From assembly GCF_017654505.1 (NCBI RefSeq), contig NC_054535.1:84733785-84797784 (forward strand): a stretch of DNA of 64,000 nt. Direction: 5' to 3'. Origin of the DNA: Polyodon spathula. Lineage: Eukaryota; Chordata; Actinopteri; Acipenseriformes; Polyodontidae. Within the stretch, counting starts at the first letter, position 1; every line of letters begins with the position of its first letter. Positions 22,727 to 33,895 of this stretch are shown piece after piece. The notes under the pieces were generated by a model. It saw only the letters and a list, made by a program, of their open reading frames with translations, did not search any database and had not been told where the DNA came from. The translations under genes and the position numbers were made by a program.

Positions 22727-23878
22727 TCCAGCATTGTAATTATTATGTTAGAATTTATGTTACTAGTAAGTAATTGTTTCTTAGTCATTTTATGTATGTC
22801 TTTATAAGAAAACACTTTTAAGAAATATATATTAGTTGCTTTTAATAGGTAACAAATAAAAACAATAAAACAAACAAAAAAATACAGTTACAAAAGCCAG
22901 AAATTCCTAGTTTCTAAATATGTCAATTTATAGTGCTGCAAAACTGATCATCGGTATAATTGACACTTCTAACCCTGGTGCTGAGACAAGATTATAACAT
23001 TTAACAGCGGTGAATGCACCAGTAGTTTTAACACAACCTTGTAAATGCTTACAGTTTTTTACCTAAGTATTTCAATTCCTTGTAAAAAGCATTTGAAAAC
23101 ATTTACCTTAGAGAGGACATACAATATATAATGTACTGTAACAGGCCGCCTGGAGCATTTCATTTAGGAGTTTGGAAGAAAGGTGGACAGTGATAGCCAT
23201 TTGTGTTTGGTGTGTGGAAACAAACATTTTGCTGTTCACATTATTGTTTATAATGCAATGCTCTTTTATAATACTTTTGACTTTGTAAATGATCTGCTCC
23301 TAGCGGCTGATGCGATAATAACGCTGACATCAGCATAAGACCCATTCATACCTCCCGACAAGACAGCTTTCCCTGTAGTTGAATAATAAGAAGTTCGTCA
23401 TTAAATAGTGAGTTTTGGCACACAATAAAAAAGAAAATAGAAATGCAGCCTCAGTAAGCTGGCTGGTTGTGCAGTATATGACTGTTATAAAAGGAAATGA
23501 TGCATTTAAAAAACAATTACTCGCCAATTTCAGCATGCTATAACTTTCCTGATATACTCAACAAGATGCAACAACTATGGCTTGATAAGGGTGGAGGGGG
23601 GGGGGGGGCAGCTGCAGTACAAAGGTGACAGTAGATGAATGGCTGTTCATTTTTTTTTTTTTTAAAGACAACACTACTGCATGTAAATAAACCCTGGGGA
23701 GTCCTACCATCAAGACTAATTGTGAAGTGGAAGACAAATGACCAGACACAGTAGCAAACTGGATAATGAAAGTATCAGATCTGGATAAAACTGCATCTCA
23801 AGAGAAAGAAATGTAAAGTATTTTAGCTGGTTCCTTTTTGGACAATGCAATGCTTGTGCACGTTTCCTTGGTGGATCA
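22727..23878. other. No feature recognised
   Basis: Noncoding. Contains a G run at 23596-23608 and a T run near 23650-23663. Confidence 0.45.
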
Positions 23879-23880
23879 AT

Positions 23881-24063
23881 GGGGGAGTTTCCATTATGTG
23901 TTCTAATTTTACTCAAGACATTGTGCTCAAGCCAAATGAAAAATGGCCCTGTACAGTTCAGGTTTATTTTCGGCCACAAACCTGATCCTCTGGAGCTGTT
24001 CTCTCAAACATGCACACGCATCGCCACTTCACATGTAAATAACCACACATGGAAACTCCCCCC
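23881..24063 (+). mobile_element. Small MITE, 183 bp, flanked by AT
   Basis: It starts GGGGGAGTTTCC and ends GGAAACTCCCCCC, with AT immediately outside both ends. An AT dinucleotide duplication fits the ISL2EU/IS4EU branch of PIF/Harbinger-like elements. Its left ~80 and right ~95 bases match the ends of the 778-bp copy at 52.2 kb, so it is a deletion derivative of the same family lacking the ~600-bp middle. Confidence 0.75.
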
Positions 24064-25276
24064 ATGTAAATTAAATAAATACAGTGTTGTAATGTGTGAG
24101 GTTTTATGAGTGTATATGAGTGTGACTTCTGTTTTAAGCCACCCTCACACTGGACGTAGCGAGCACAAAATGCTACAATACATTAATATCAATAGGACAC
24201 CAGTTGCCCCAATCTCTTTGGAACTGACCAGACAGGAACCAAAAATGCACGTCTTTATTGTTCATTGTTCATTATTGTCGCATTTGGCATGACTTTTCAG
24301 GCAAGGAGAATCTGCTTTCCTTGATTACTTTTCATCCATTGTAAGGAAAACTTTAGAGAGATGTGTGAGCCCAATATGGTACAGTGGTTTAGGGCATTAT
24401 CTCACCTGCTAATCACCAATTCACATATTAAATTAATTGATTGGTGTTACCCTAAATGAGGTCATGTTGTGTTACACACTAACATGTGGGGAGATTACTT
24501 GACTGGTGTAAAGTTTGGCAGGGCCCTGAGTTAAGGCAATATTTTGGTTTCAACAAAGGGCAGGGATAAAAAAAAATTACACATGAAGAGTGTCTTTTGG
24601 CAGACCTAAAAGACAACACCATAGACGCTGAGAATACAGTGCAGTGTTATCTTATCTTGTAAGGATATTGTCTGCGTGTTCTGTTACAGGTTGTTGTGAT
24701 TTTGTTTTTCACATGACAGGAACAAAATATTCCTTGTGTAGACAGTGGCTTTCTCAAAATACTACTGTTGAACAAAACATTGAAAAAAAAAAATACTCCT
24801 ACTATTCATGGCATTTTTTCAATTATGAAAACTGTACTGTGGTCCAAGCCTTTCTTGTACAAGCAAGTGGTCTGATGCTAACCTAGGCTGGTAGTGATCC
24901 AAAATAATTTCAATCTGGTAGTTATGAGCGCCATAAAGACAGATGTTCACACAAAGAAAAACACTATCACAGCTGGCACTCTCTTACTTTCCTGATACTC
25001 ATTCTTAAAGTGTGGTCCCTTCTGGGCAGAGCTGAAGCATTTTTTTTTTTCAATCGTGCTTGCAATGAAAGAGACCAATAGGGCAATATTTAATTGATTC
25101 ATTATGTGTGTTTGCAACTATAGGGCTGGGTGCAACTGGCAACCTTGCAAAATGCAAATACAATATTAACCACTATGGAAAAAAGTCAGGCTCCTATGCA
25201 TTTGTAGTTATATAGTCATCATACCCACAGGGGACTGAATCTGTAAGGCCAGTGCTTCCCGCAACACTGCCTATTT

Positions 25277-25278
<2 letters not shown>
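24064..25278. other. No feature recognised
   Basis: Noncoding. A stretch near 24376-24415 faintly recalls a tRNA-derived SINE head but lacks a B box, so it was not called. Confidence 0.45.

Positions 25279-25321
<43 letters not shown>
25279..25321. repeat. (CA)n microsatellite
   Basis: About 21 CA units, uninterrupted. Confidence 0.97.
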
Positions 25322-25326
<5 letters not shown>

Positions 25327-27203
25327 AAACTCAATGATCGGCTGCAGTCAATCCATGAGATCTGGGTCACAGCACCAATGTAACAGGGAGCAGACGGTTA
25401 TTATAAAAAAGATAAAGCTTATTTGTTCCAGTCTTTTTACATTTGAAAACATACAGTATGGCAGCTTCTAGCACACAGGTAACTTGCTTCATTAGATTGT
25501 GCTGGATAAATAGGGAGTCCCAATTCCAACTGTTTTGATAAAAAAAGAATGGGGCCAATTTCAAAACACTTTCAACTCCATCCCATCGGCAGAGACAGTA
25601 AATTATTTTTACAAAATAACTAATTGCAGATTTTAAAATGAAAGCTAGCTGTATAAACTTTTTTTTTTTTTTTTTTTTTTAACACAGATGAAACCCAACG
25701 GGGTCAATCACCAAAAACATCTTCAGTAGTCTGCTCATAAAATATCCTTGTAGTTAGTAGGTTTGCATATATGAATATATTCTTCTAAAAATTCTGCTCT
25801 GGTATCCATTTTTTTTTTTTTAAATACATGATGGCATTTTGATCTGTTGGCACGTAATAGACTGCGCCATGTAATCTGCTTTGACAGGTTATCTCGCTGA
25901 AAATTAAATGAAGTATGCAGCTAGCAAAACTGCTGCAGTACTATTTATGTGATGGCTTCTGAAATGATGAAGAATTGAATTTGAATTATTCAAATGTTTT
26001 AACCTTTTTGTAGTTATTAAATATGTATTCAGCGCCGACAGCACAATGACGATGGACTAGAAAGAATCAATGACTGTTACGAGGTGTTTGGAGTCTGCAT
26101 TTCTATCTCTTGAGCAACTCTGAGAAAAAAAAAAAAGATATTAAACTGCACTTTCGGGTTCATTATTACTTTTCCAGCAGCTTTTCTAACAAACAACATT
26201 TTAAAGATCAGAAGTAAGATCGTAGTTTCATCTACTTGACAGGTAAATTAATAATAGCAATATATTTGGTATATCTAGAAGGCAAACATCTATGGTCTAC
26301 CTACCTTCTGCCAATTGGAGCAGAGCATGTGTGATATCTTTGATCCCCCCTATGAAGATTGTGAGTGAACCCCTGTTACGTATTACAAGTCTGTGCTACA
26401 GGCAATACGGTTTGAGTGTGGCTTGGTGACAGTTCCTCCACCTGTAGACTAATTGACATGGGCTGGGGGAAGCTGCCGCTGAGCTGCCTAGTCCTCCATA
26501 GGAAGTCATGGTTATTGCTTAACTATCGTGTATTTAAAGTCTTGTGTGTATGCACAGAAGCCTGTATGCACAAGGGTACTGGAAAGAAAACTTGTGCATA
26601 CATCAGGTGGGGATGACTGACCAATTGACATCTAAACTGACAAATTAAGGACTGCTCCAATGTATAAGCATGACTGACACTCATTCAAGGTAGTAAGCTG
26701 TAGGAAAATGTTGTGTTATAAGCTGTTTCAAGAGTTGATATAAGCACTATAAGATGGGATAATAAAAGTGCTGTGTGTAAACACAATAGATACACTGGTG
26801 CTATAGAGCTGTCAGTGTCTGTATAGGGGGAAGGTCCCCCCCCACCCCCCTTTCAGCCAGAAGATTGAATCGTGTAATTACATGATTTCCTGTGTTTGCC
26901 TCGAATACCCAACCATACTTCTATTATTTATAATATTTATGACGGCAATAACACACGACGGGGTGTTCAAATATAATCAAATTTTCACGCCTAGGGGTGT
27001 TGTTCAGCATGAGACGAAACCAAGTTATTGCACTTATAAAATGGCAGCCACACTCTCCCCAACTCCTCCCAAACTGAATTGATTGTCAAGTATGTGCAAA
27101 GCATTTCATGTGAAATATTGTGGCAATGACAGCTAATATTATTAACAACATCTTAATACAGACTTGTTGAAGCAAAATATTTGCAAATTCACTTGCAAGA
27201 ATT

Positions 27204-27208
<5 letters not shown>
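25322..27208. other. AT-rich noncoding stretch
   Basis: Holds a T run of over 20 bases at 25659-25680 and a C-rich run at 26835-26851. No gene or named repeat was seen. Confidence 0.5.

Positions 27209-27293
<85 letters not shown>
27209..27293. repeat. (TA)n microsatellite
   Basis: About 42 TA units ending directly against the LTR-like repeat that follows. Confidence 0.97.
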
Positions 27294-27297
<4 letters not shown>

Positions 27298-27799
27298 GTA
27301 GCAGGGAGAGGAGTAGATTCATCCTTGCCTAAAACAAGTGAAAACACACATTTTGTTTAATTTCTTGGTGCTGTTTAATTGTTTATTGTTAATTGTTTTA
27401 TTATTAATTATCCCCTGCACCTGGCTATTATTGTAAATTAGAGCCAGGTGCAGGGTATTTAAGAAAGACAGCCAGTCTGTTCAGGGCTGCTGCAGAGTGA
27501 AGAGCCCGGTTGAAATGTGTGCAATCGTGAAAAAAAAGGTAGTGTGAAACCTTTGTGTTAAACTGTGTTTTGTTTTAGGATGGGAAAACAGCTTAGCTGT
27601 CCTGTGTTAGGTAGGGCTGGTATTGTGTTTAGTTAGTGCTCCAAATAGGAGCTAGGTGTTTGGTCTGTGTTTGTTTATTTTTATTTTTTTGTGTGTTTTT
27701 TAAAAAAAATAATGCGTTGGCACGTTAAAAACTTCCATTTCTGTGTCCTGGGTCCTGCTTAAAAAAGGGCAAAGAACCGTGTGAGTTTCAGAATTCATC

Positions 27800-27800
<1 letters not shown>
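27298..27800 (+). repeat. LTR-like repeat, copy A (hairpin-TATA family)
   Basis: It matches the reverse complement of 46803-47280 along its whole length. A strong palindrome, CCCTGCACCTGGCT paired with AGCCAGGTGCAGGG around 27412-27455, sits directly before GTATTTAAG, a TATA-like box. GCCAGTCTGTTCAGGGCTGCTG follows. Later shared blocks are AGTTAGTGCTCC, GGAGCTAGGTGTTT and CCTGGGTCCTG. The promoter-like layout suggests an LTR. No target duplication was found. Confidence 0.6.

Positions 27801-27801
<1 letters not shown>

Positions 27802-27854
<53 letters not shown>
27802..27854. repeat. (GA)n microsatellite
   Basis: About 26 GA units at the 3' edge of the preceding repeat. Confidence 0.97.
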
Positions 27855-27856
<2 letters not shown>

Positions 27857-29949
27857 CTTTGGGATTGAAAAAACAAATATTGTGAGTAATAGAAACCCAA
27901 ACCATTGACCACCGTATGTAGAACTGGTGTCTTGGTTTTAGTAATTTAGTGTAGGGATTTTAAATCCCACCACAGTCCGTGCCTCATGGGATATTGTCCA
28001 TAGTGCTTCTCCCTAGTTTAGATCCCAGATTGAGATGGAAATCTTTGACAAATTATTAATAAGTTAAACACAAATATCTAACTAATATTTCTGGAAAATG
28101 TCTATGGTTGTATATTTTTACAAATTAGTACCAGTAATATTCTTCATTAGCAACTCCTTTTGTAGGGTCCCCTTTTCTGTGATTTCAAAGGCATGAATTG
28201 GTGCCGTCAACAACATTACTAGACTTTCAATTGATTTCATTTTCATTCAAGGTTGGTGTGACTAAAATGGATGTAAGAAAATGGTTTAACAAACCCGAAA
28301 CAATTGTGACTTATAGTAGTCGCGATCATCATGCTTCATTATCAGTGTCCACTGAGGAAGACTCAGACAGACTTGCAGTAACCGATGAAGGGTGGAGGGT
28401 GACTGAGTCACAGAGCAGCAAGGCCCCGGCAATCAAACATCCAGATGATTTATTTAGGCATGGAAATTCCAGCTCGGGTATACCTTCAGAAGTTCCCATC
28501 TGGTGAGCTGGGAATTGTCAGCTGATATCAGGTGAAACTTACTTCAATCCATCCATTCAAGAGAACTTTTTCCTGTCTGGCCTGTCTAACCTCATGTTAG
28601 AGTTTGTCAACTGAACAGTCCAGATGAGCAGCAGACACATACCTGTAAGTTGTTCAAAAGTACTTTGAATGATTTAGCGATAATTAACCAGCCAGAAACA
28701 GACAAAAGGAACAGGCACTAAATTCAACAGAGATTCAAAATATACTGCCCCTCTGTGTCCTTCTCTCACCTGTGGTGGAAAGAGAAATGTTAAGAAACAC
28801 AATTTACAATGCTATGCGCTGGAAAGAATCCAATTTATAATGCTATACACTATAAAGAAACAATCCTGTCTAAAAGCATAACATCATGAATGTGTTCCTT
28901 TCGTAGCAGTATCACATCCCAGATTATAATCATCAAATAGTTCAAGAGTAAAAAGGAAGTTTTCAGATTCTATGTTGAGAAAATGACAGTGAAATAGCAT
29001 GGCACTAACGTGGGAACAATTCACAGCAAGTGTAACACTTTCATGCATTAAATATTGAAAATAGCTGAAAAAAACAAACATTTGAAGTAATATTTTTCAC
29101 ATAACACACTATCGCTTTGGCTTTGCATCTTACATATGTCCCCATATGTAGACTAGAAGAGAGTTTCTTTTTTATTAGTCCGTCGTCATGAATGAAAGGG
29201 TTACAAAGTCATGTTTGAACAACACTTCTGGAATAGCTGAAATATTTAACAGAATATTTAACATGCTGAATAGAAATGTAATTACAGGCATCAAGATCAG
29301 ATTGTCAATCGAAGACAAACTGAGGAAAGTGGGACTTGAGGGTTGTATATTTGAAGGGGGTCTCTTTTTGTATTCAGGCTTCAGAGTCCAGTGACCGTAC
29401 AGCATACTTGGAAGATTTTGTCTTCAGTCTGGAAAAGCACTAGTGTTATACAAAGACTCTACTAATGGAAAACCATTAATTTGAATTAAAAACCCAATCT
29501 GGTATATGGTTGGTCTGATAAAACTATACTCCAATGGGATAAGTCACTGCTTTTTTTTTAGTTTTTTTTAAAGCATTTCACAGGAACATGCTGTCTACCT
29601 GGATTGGATAAACCACTTATTTTTAGGAGTAAACCAGTATATCCAAATATAGATGACTGTTGATACGAACCAGAGTAATTCCTACAGTGCTGCCAAATAC
29701 TTAGAAAATCAATCTGGCTAAACCTGGCAGGGTATAGGATGATCTAAGCAGCCCCAAAGTATGTGTTTCTTTGCATGTGTATGGTAATTAATAGCAATAA
29801 ATCTAATTAAATGATTTCACTGAGTGAAGCTGAAGGGATTTTATGGAATTTTTATAATCTCTTACATTTCCTAATATTTAATTTCATACCTGTTTAGCAT
29901 ATAGTTGTGTGCTGAACATGTTTCTTGTTGTTTCAGTTTATTTAGTCTT
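27855..29949. other. Noncoding stretch
   Basis: One 102-codon open frame (28198-28506) contains MDVRKWFNK, which vaguely recalls the first residues of some hAT-type proteins. The rest of it has no recognisable motif and no inverted repeats were found, so it is not called as a gene. Confidence 0.4.
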
Positions 29950-31310
29950 TTTAGAAGTATTTTTTGCAGTAATAGTTCATATACATAGAAAATAATGATG
30001 AAATAAGAAGTATATGAACCTTTAGATTCAGCAACTGGTAGCACCCCCTTGAGCAGCAATGACTTCAACTAAGCATTTCCTGTAACTGTTGGTCAGTCTC
30101 TCACATTGGTTTTGAGGAATTTTGGCCCATTCCTCCTTACAGAACTGCTTCAACTCAGTGACATTTGAAGGTTTCCTTGCATGGACAGCTCACTTCAGGT
30201 TCTGCCACAACATTTCTATGGGGTTTATGTCTGGACTTTGACTAGGCCATTCTAAATAATGGAATTTCTTCTTCTGCAGCCATTCATTTGTCGGTCTGCT
30301 TGTATGTTTAGGATCATTGTCTTGCTGCATGACCCACTTTCGGTTCAGCTTCAGCTCACAGACGGATGGCCTGAATTCTCTTCTAGAATCTTCTAATACA
30401 ATGCAGAATTCATGGTTGTGTCAATGACGGCAAGTTGTCCAGGTCCTGAGGAAGCAAAGCAACCCCAAACTATCACAATCCCACCACCATGCTTGACGGC
30501 TGGGATGAGGTGCTTCTGTTCGAACACAGTGTTTGGTTTTCGCTAAACATAACACTTTTTTTTTTTTAGGCCAAAAAGTTCTACCTTTGACTCGTCTGTC
30601 CAGAGAACATTGCTCCAGAAGTCTTCTGGATCATCTATGTGCTCTTTGGTGAACTTCAGACAGGCAGTTCTTGTTCAGTCTTTTTCTGTTAGTTGAGTCA
30701 AGGCGAGAGTGGCCTGCAGATCTTTGGATGTTACGTTGGGATTCTTTGTGACTTCCTTGATGATTTTCCAGTTTGTTCTTGGAGAGATTTTGGTAGGACG
30801 ACCGCTCCTGGGTAGAGTGACTCTGGTCTTAAACTTTCTTCATTTGTAGAATATCTGTCTGACAGTGGATTGGTGGAGTCCCAAATCCTTAGAAATTGTT
30901 TTTTTAACCCTTTCTAGACTGATGGGCATCAATAACTGTTTTTCTGAGATCCTCAGAGATTTGATCGTGGCATGACGTGGTCCACACATCAATATGGTGA
31001 AGACCAAACTGACCAAGTTTCTGATCTTTATATAGGGTGGGGCCTCCCAAACTCACCCCTGAAGATCTACCTAATTATTTAAACAACTGATTCTAATTAC
31101 CCCTTTAACTGAGCTTATAAAACCAGAGGTTCACTTACTTTTTCACATGCCCTGAATCTTAGTTACTCATTGTTTGTCTAATTCACACATCATTTTGTTT
31201 CAAAAGACATGGAATTCGTTAATATAAACCCCATTGGATATTTAAGAAAAGACTGGCTTTGATTCAAGAAGGCTATCATGGTAAAACTATGGAATTTATC
31301 TGCACTGTAT
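29950..31310 (-). pseudogene. Tc1-like element, full-length but dead
   Basis: About 1.3 kb that reads, on the minus strand, through the whole of a Tc1-type transposase gene. The N-terminal DNA-binding part is at 30700-31010. Antisense of the catalytic core lies around 30300-30620 (the WGCFASSGPG-like and FGLKKN-like stretches can be picked out). The C-terminal part is near 30040-30290. Stops and indels are frequent, including a T-run expansion at 30557-30568. The ends are too diverged to place exactly. Confidence 0.8.
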
Positions 31311-31449
31311 ATCAAAGTCCCAGAAAGATTGAATCTTGGCAACACTGTACAGGTGGTAAAAAGCAATTTTTTATCATATTATTTCTGGTAGTCCAGGGAC
31401 CTAACAGAATTTAACACAGCTGTCAGGTCTTTGACAAATGATCTGAGTT

Positions 31450-31515
31450 GGGGGGGGGGGGGGGGGGGGGGGGGGGGAAATGGCACAAGCCTATTTCGGG
31501 GGGGGGGGGGGGGGG
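31450..31515 (+). repeat. Two poly-G tracts (28 and 18 G)
   Basis: G28 at 31450-31477 and G18 at 31498-31515, separated by 20 bases. Both can form G-quadruplexes in principle. Exact lengths may be affected by sequencing or assembly. Confidence 0.85.
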
Positions 31516-32323
31516 AAGACCTAACCTTTTCCCATCAATTTGAGCCAATCAAAAGCAAATCACTTTTCTCATAATGGTTGGAGGACATTCAGTTCTGGAT
31601 TTTCACAAAATGTTGCATGCCAAAATTATCAATTTTATGCAAATTTGCAGACTCTCAAGACACACAGTATCCCAATCCTAAATGTAATTAAAAACTCTGC
31701 ATATGAGGACAATCCCATTTCACAATTAAAATGCTTCTTTCAGTATTAATTTGGAATACCAAAAATTATAGAGATTTGGCACACCAGCGACATCATACAA
31801 TTGTCGGTTTTCTTCCTGTATTTTTACAGCTTGTAGGGTTTTCATATGTTTGTGCTTAAAGGACCTTGAGGAAAATATCTTTTTCCTGAAAAAGATCTAT
31901 TAGCGCTGTTCTTTTTTTATTTCGACACGAGTTAACAACAAACTTTAAAGTTACGCATTAGTAGGTGTCATTGTATGGTAATTAAGCAGGGACTGTGCTA
32001 ATATGTGGATGTCACACATTTTAAGAATTGTGCCATTAAACGTGCATTGGATTAAAAAGGCTCTTTACAACTATGTTGTAACATTTTACTTGCCTAAATC
32101 ATGGCCATCCAGGTATGTAGTAGATTTAACTGGAGTGCTTTTCTGGTTTCCATTAAGATTCCCTCACAGCCCAAAGACATTTGTTAATGTGCTAGGACAC
32201 AGTTATGCCATTAGGCTATTGTTACTAATTCAGCTGAAGTTTAGTTTTTGAGCTAACCAGTTTTGTGCGACTACATTTCCCCAGCTTCACTGTAAAATAA
32301 ATTTCAAGTTAAAACTAAAATAT
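31516..32323. other. No feature recognised
   Basis: AT-rich noncoding sequence with no nameable repeat. Confidence 0.45.
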
Positions 32324-32550
32324 GTTTGGAGGCTTGGTGGTACAGTGATTAAAGAAAAGGGCTTGAGACCAGGAGGCTCTAGGTTCAAATCCTAGCTCAG
32401 CCACTGACTCACTGTGTGTGACCAAGAGCAAGTCACTCAACCTGTTGTAAGTGACTCTGCAGCAGCAGTTGTGATGCATAGTTCACCCCATAGTCTCTAT
32501 GAGACTCCTTGGATGAAAGTGTCTACTAAATTAATAACTAATAATATGTC
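32324..32550 (+). mobile_element. tRNA-derived SINE
   Basis: The head is tRNA-like. GGTGGTACAGTGATTA stands in for the A box, and GGTTCAAATCC at 32382-32392 is a perfect B box (GGTTCRANNCC) for RNA polymerase III. A body with CACTGACTCACTGTGTG and AGTCACTCAACC follows. The tail TCCTTGGATGAAAGTGTCTAC, then TAAATTAATAACTAATAA, is of the L2-borrowed type. Similar SINEs are, from memory, abundant in sturgeon and paddlefish DNA, which supports the host guess. Confidence 0.8.
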
Positions 32551-33432
32551 TGGTAAGATAGTAAGAAATCTTTTTTTTTTTTCAAAGAGAGGTTATAACT
32601 ACTGTATTTATAATAAGAGAAGTACCTTTTTTGTAGTAAAATACTTTTTCAACAGCAGGATGCTATGATCTCAAGAACAGTGAGCAAAGGCTGTATTGAT
32701 GTTGCTACACTCAGAATTCAGGTAGCTGGTGATATGTCAGTGTTTTTAACAGCTATAATTAGAGGTTTGTATATCTCGACTATTGTCATTTATATGAATC
32801 AAAGTACATTAAAAACAAATTAACCTGTTTTGACATTATTTAGAAAAGTCTGTTGTAAAATTCTTGAGACAGTTCCCATGGAATGATGTAATTGTACTAA
32901 ACTGGGACTGGCCTACAACCTCCAGGCGTTTCACACTGTGAACACACTTTTCCAAAATCTAAAATAGTACAATGATGGTATGATGACATCAAAATTCTGG
33001 AAAAAGAACGATCCGTTCTGGGTTTACAAGCTATTTTAAACATAGCCAATAAAATCTGACAACACTTTATTCCTGCTTATGAGGGAATTCAAGCTACATT
33101 TATTGTAATACATCAAGCCAATGTCTTAAATCAAATAAAATGTATTCATTTATAAAATTTGAAATCATATTGCTTTACTACTGTATCTAGCCCACAATTT
33201 TAGACTATTTCTACTCCATGTTTAAATTAAGTTTTCTTAATGTTTTCTTGTTTATTAAATATATGTAATAGCTATTGTTTATTCCTCAGTGATTCTTCTC
33301 TGCATTGTCCAATAATTGGATTGTGCATTGACAACAGGCAGTAAGCCAGAGTAGTGTCAAAAGCAGAAGTATGATTTAAATATTGAAACAGTAAATTTGG
33401 ACCAAAGACCAGGCTATTCAGTTTGATTATTA

Positions 33433-33433
<1 letters not shown>
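32551..33433. other. No feature recognised
   Basis: AT-rich noncoding sequence. Confidence 0.45.

Positions 33434-33530
<97 letters not shown>
33434..33530. repeat. (TG)n(TA)n microsatellite
   Basis: A short TG tract passes into about 42 TA units. Confidence 0.97.
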
Positions 33531-33531
<1 letters not shown>

Positions 33532-33895
33532 TTAAATTAAACTGAAGTATGTTTGTATGTGATGTGTTTTACATGTGTGGTTGAATAACTTATTTGTTAG
33601 CATTGTAAGGTACAGTAGTCTTCGGCAGGTGTGAGTTCACGTGACAGAGGCTCTTGAAAATTCCAGGAGAGGGTACATCGAGCAGAACTAACTGCATCGA
33701 AAGCCAACACTGTGCGTGTATGGGGAAAAGGAGTTCAATCTATCTAATACAGTGCGGGTGACTAGAATCCAGGAGAGGGAACAGGACTGTTAAGAAGAGA
33801 ACTAGACCTCCGTACAGACCAGCCATTGCAAGTACTCTCAGATTTAAGGACAGAGAAACAGATTTATTATTTTGTTTTGCAGATTTTGTTTTGTT
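33531..33895 (+). repeat. GC-richer island, possibly an interspersed repeat
   Basis: From about 33610 to 33850 the base composition rises sharply above its surroundings, and CCAGGAGAGGG is repeated (33664 and 33770). It resembles an untranslated leader or LTR piece. I could not match it to another copy in the window. Confidence 0.3.

Noticed and set aside
24376..24415. tRNA- or SINE-like head
   Set aside because: Has a vague A-box-like phrase but no B box or tail.
27700..27912. Ser-Leu repeat frame
   Set aside because: Produced by the (GA)n microsatellite.
28198..28506. 102-codon frame with MDVRKWFNK
   Set aside because: Weak resemblance to a hAT N-terminus only; no other domain and no inverted repeats found.
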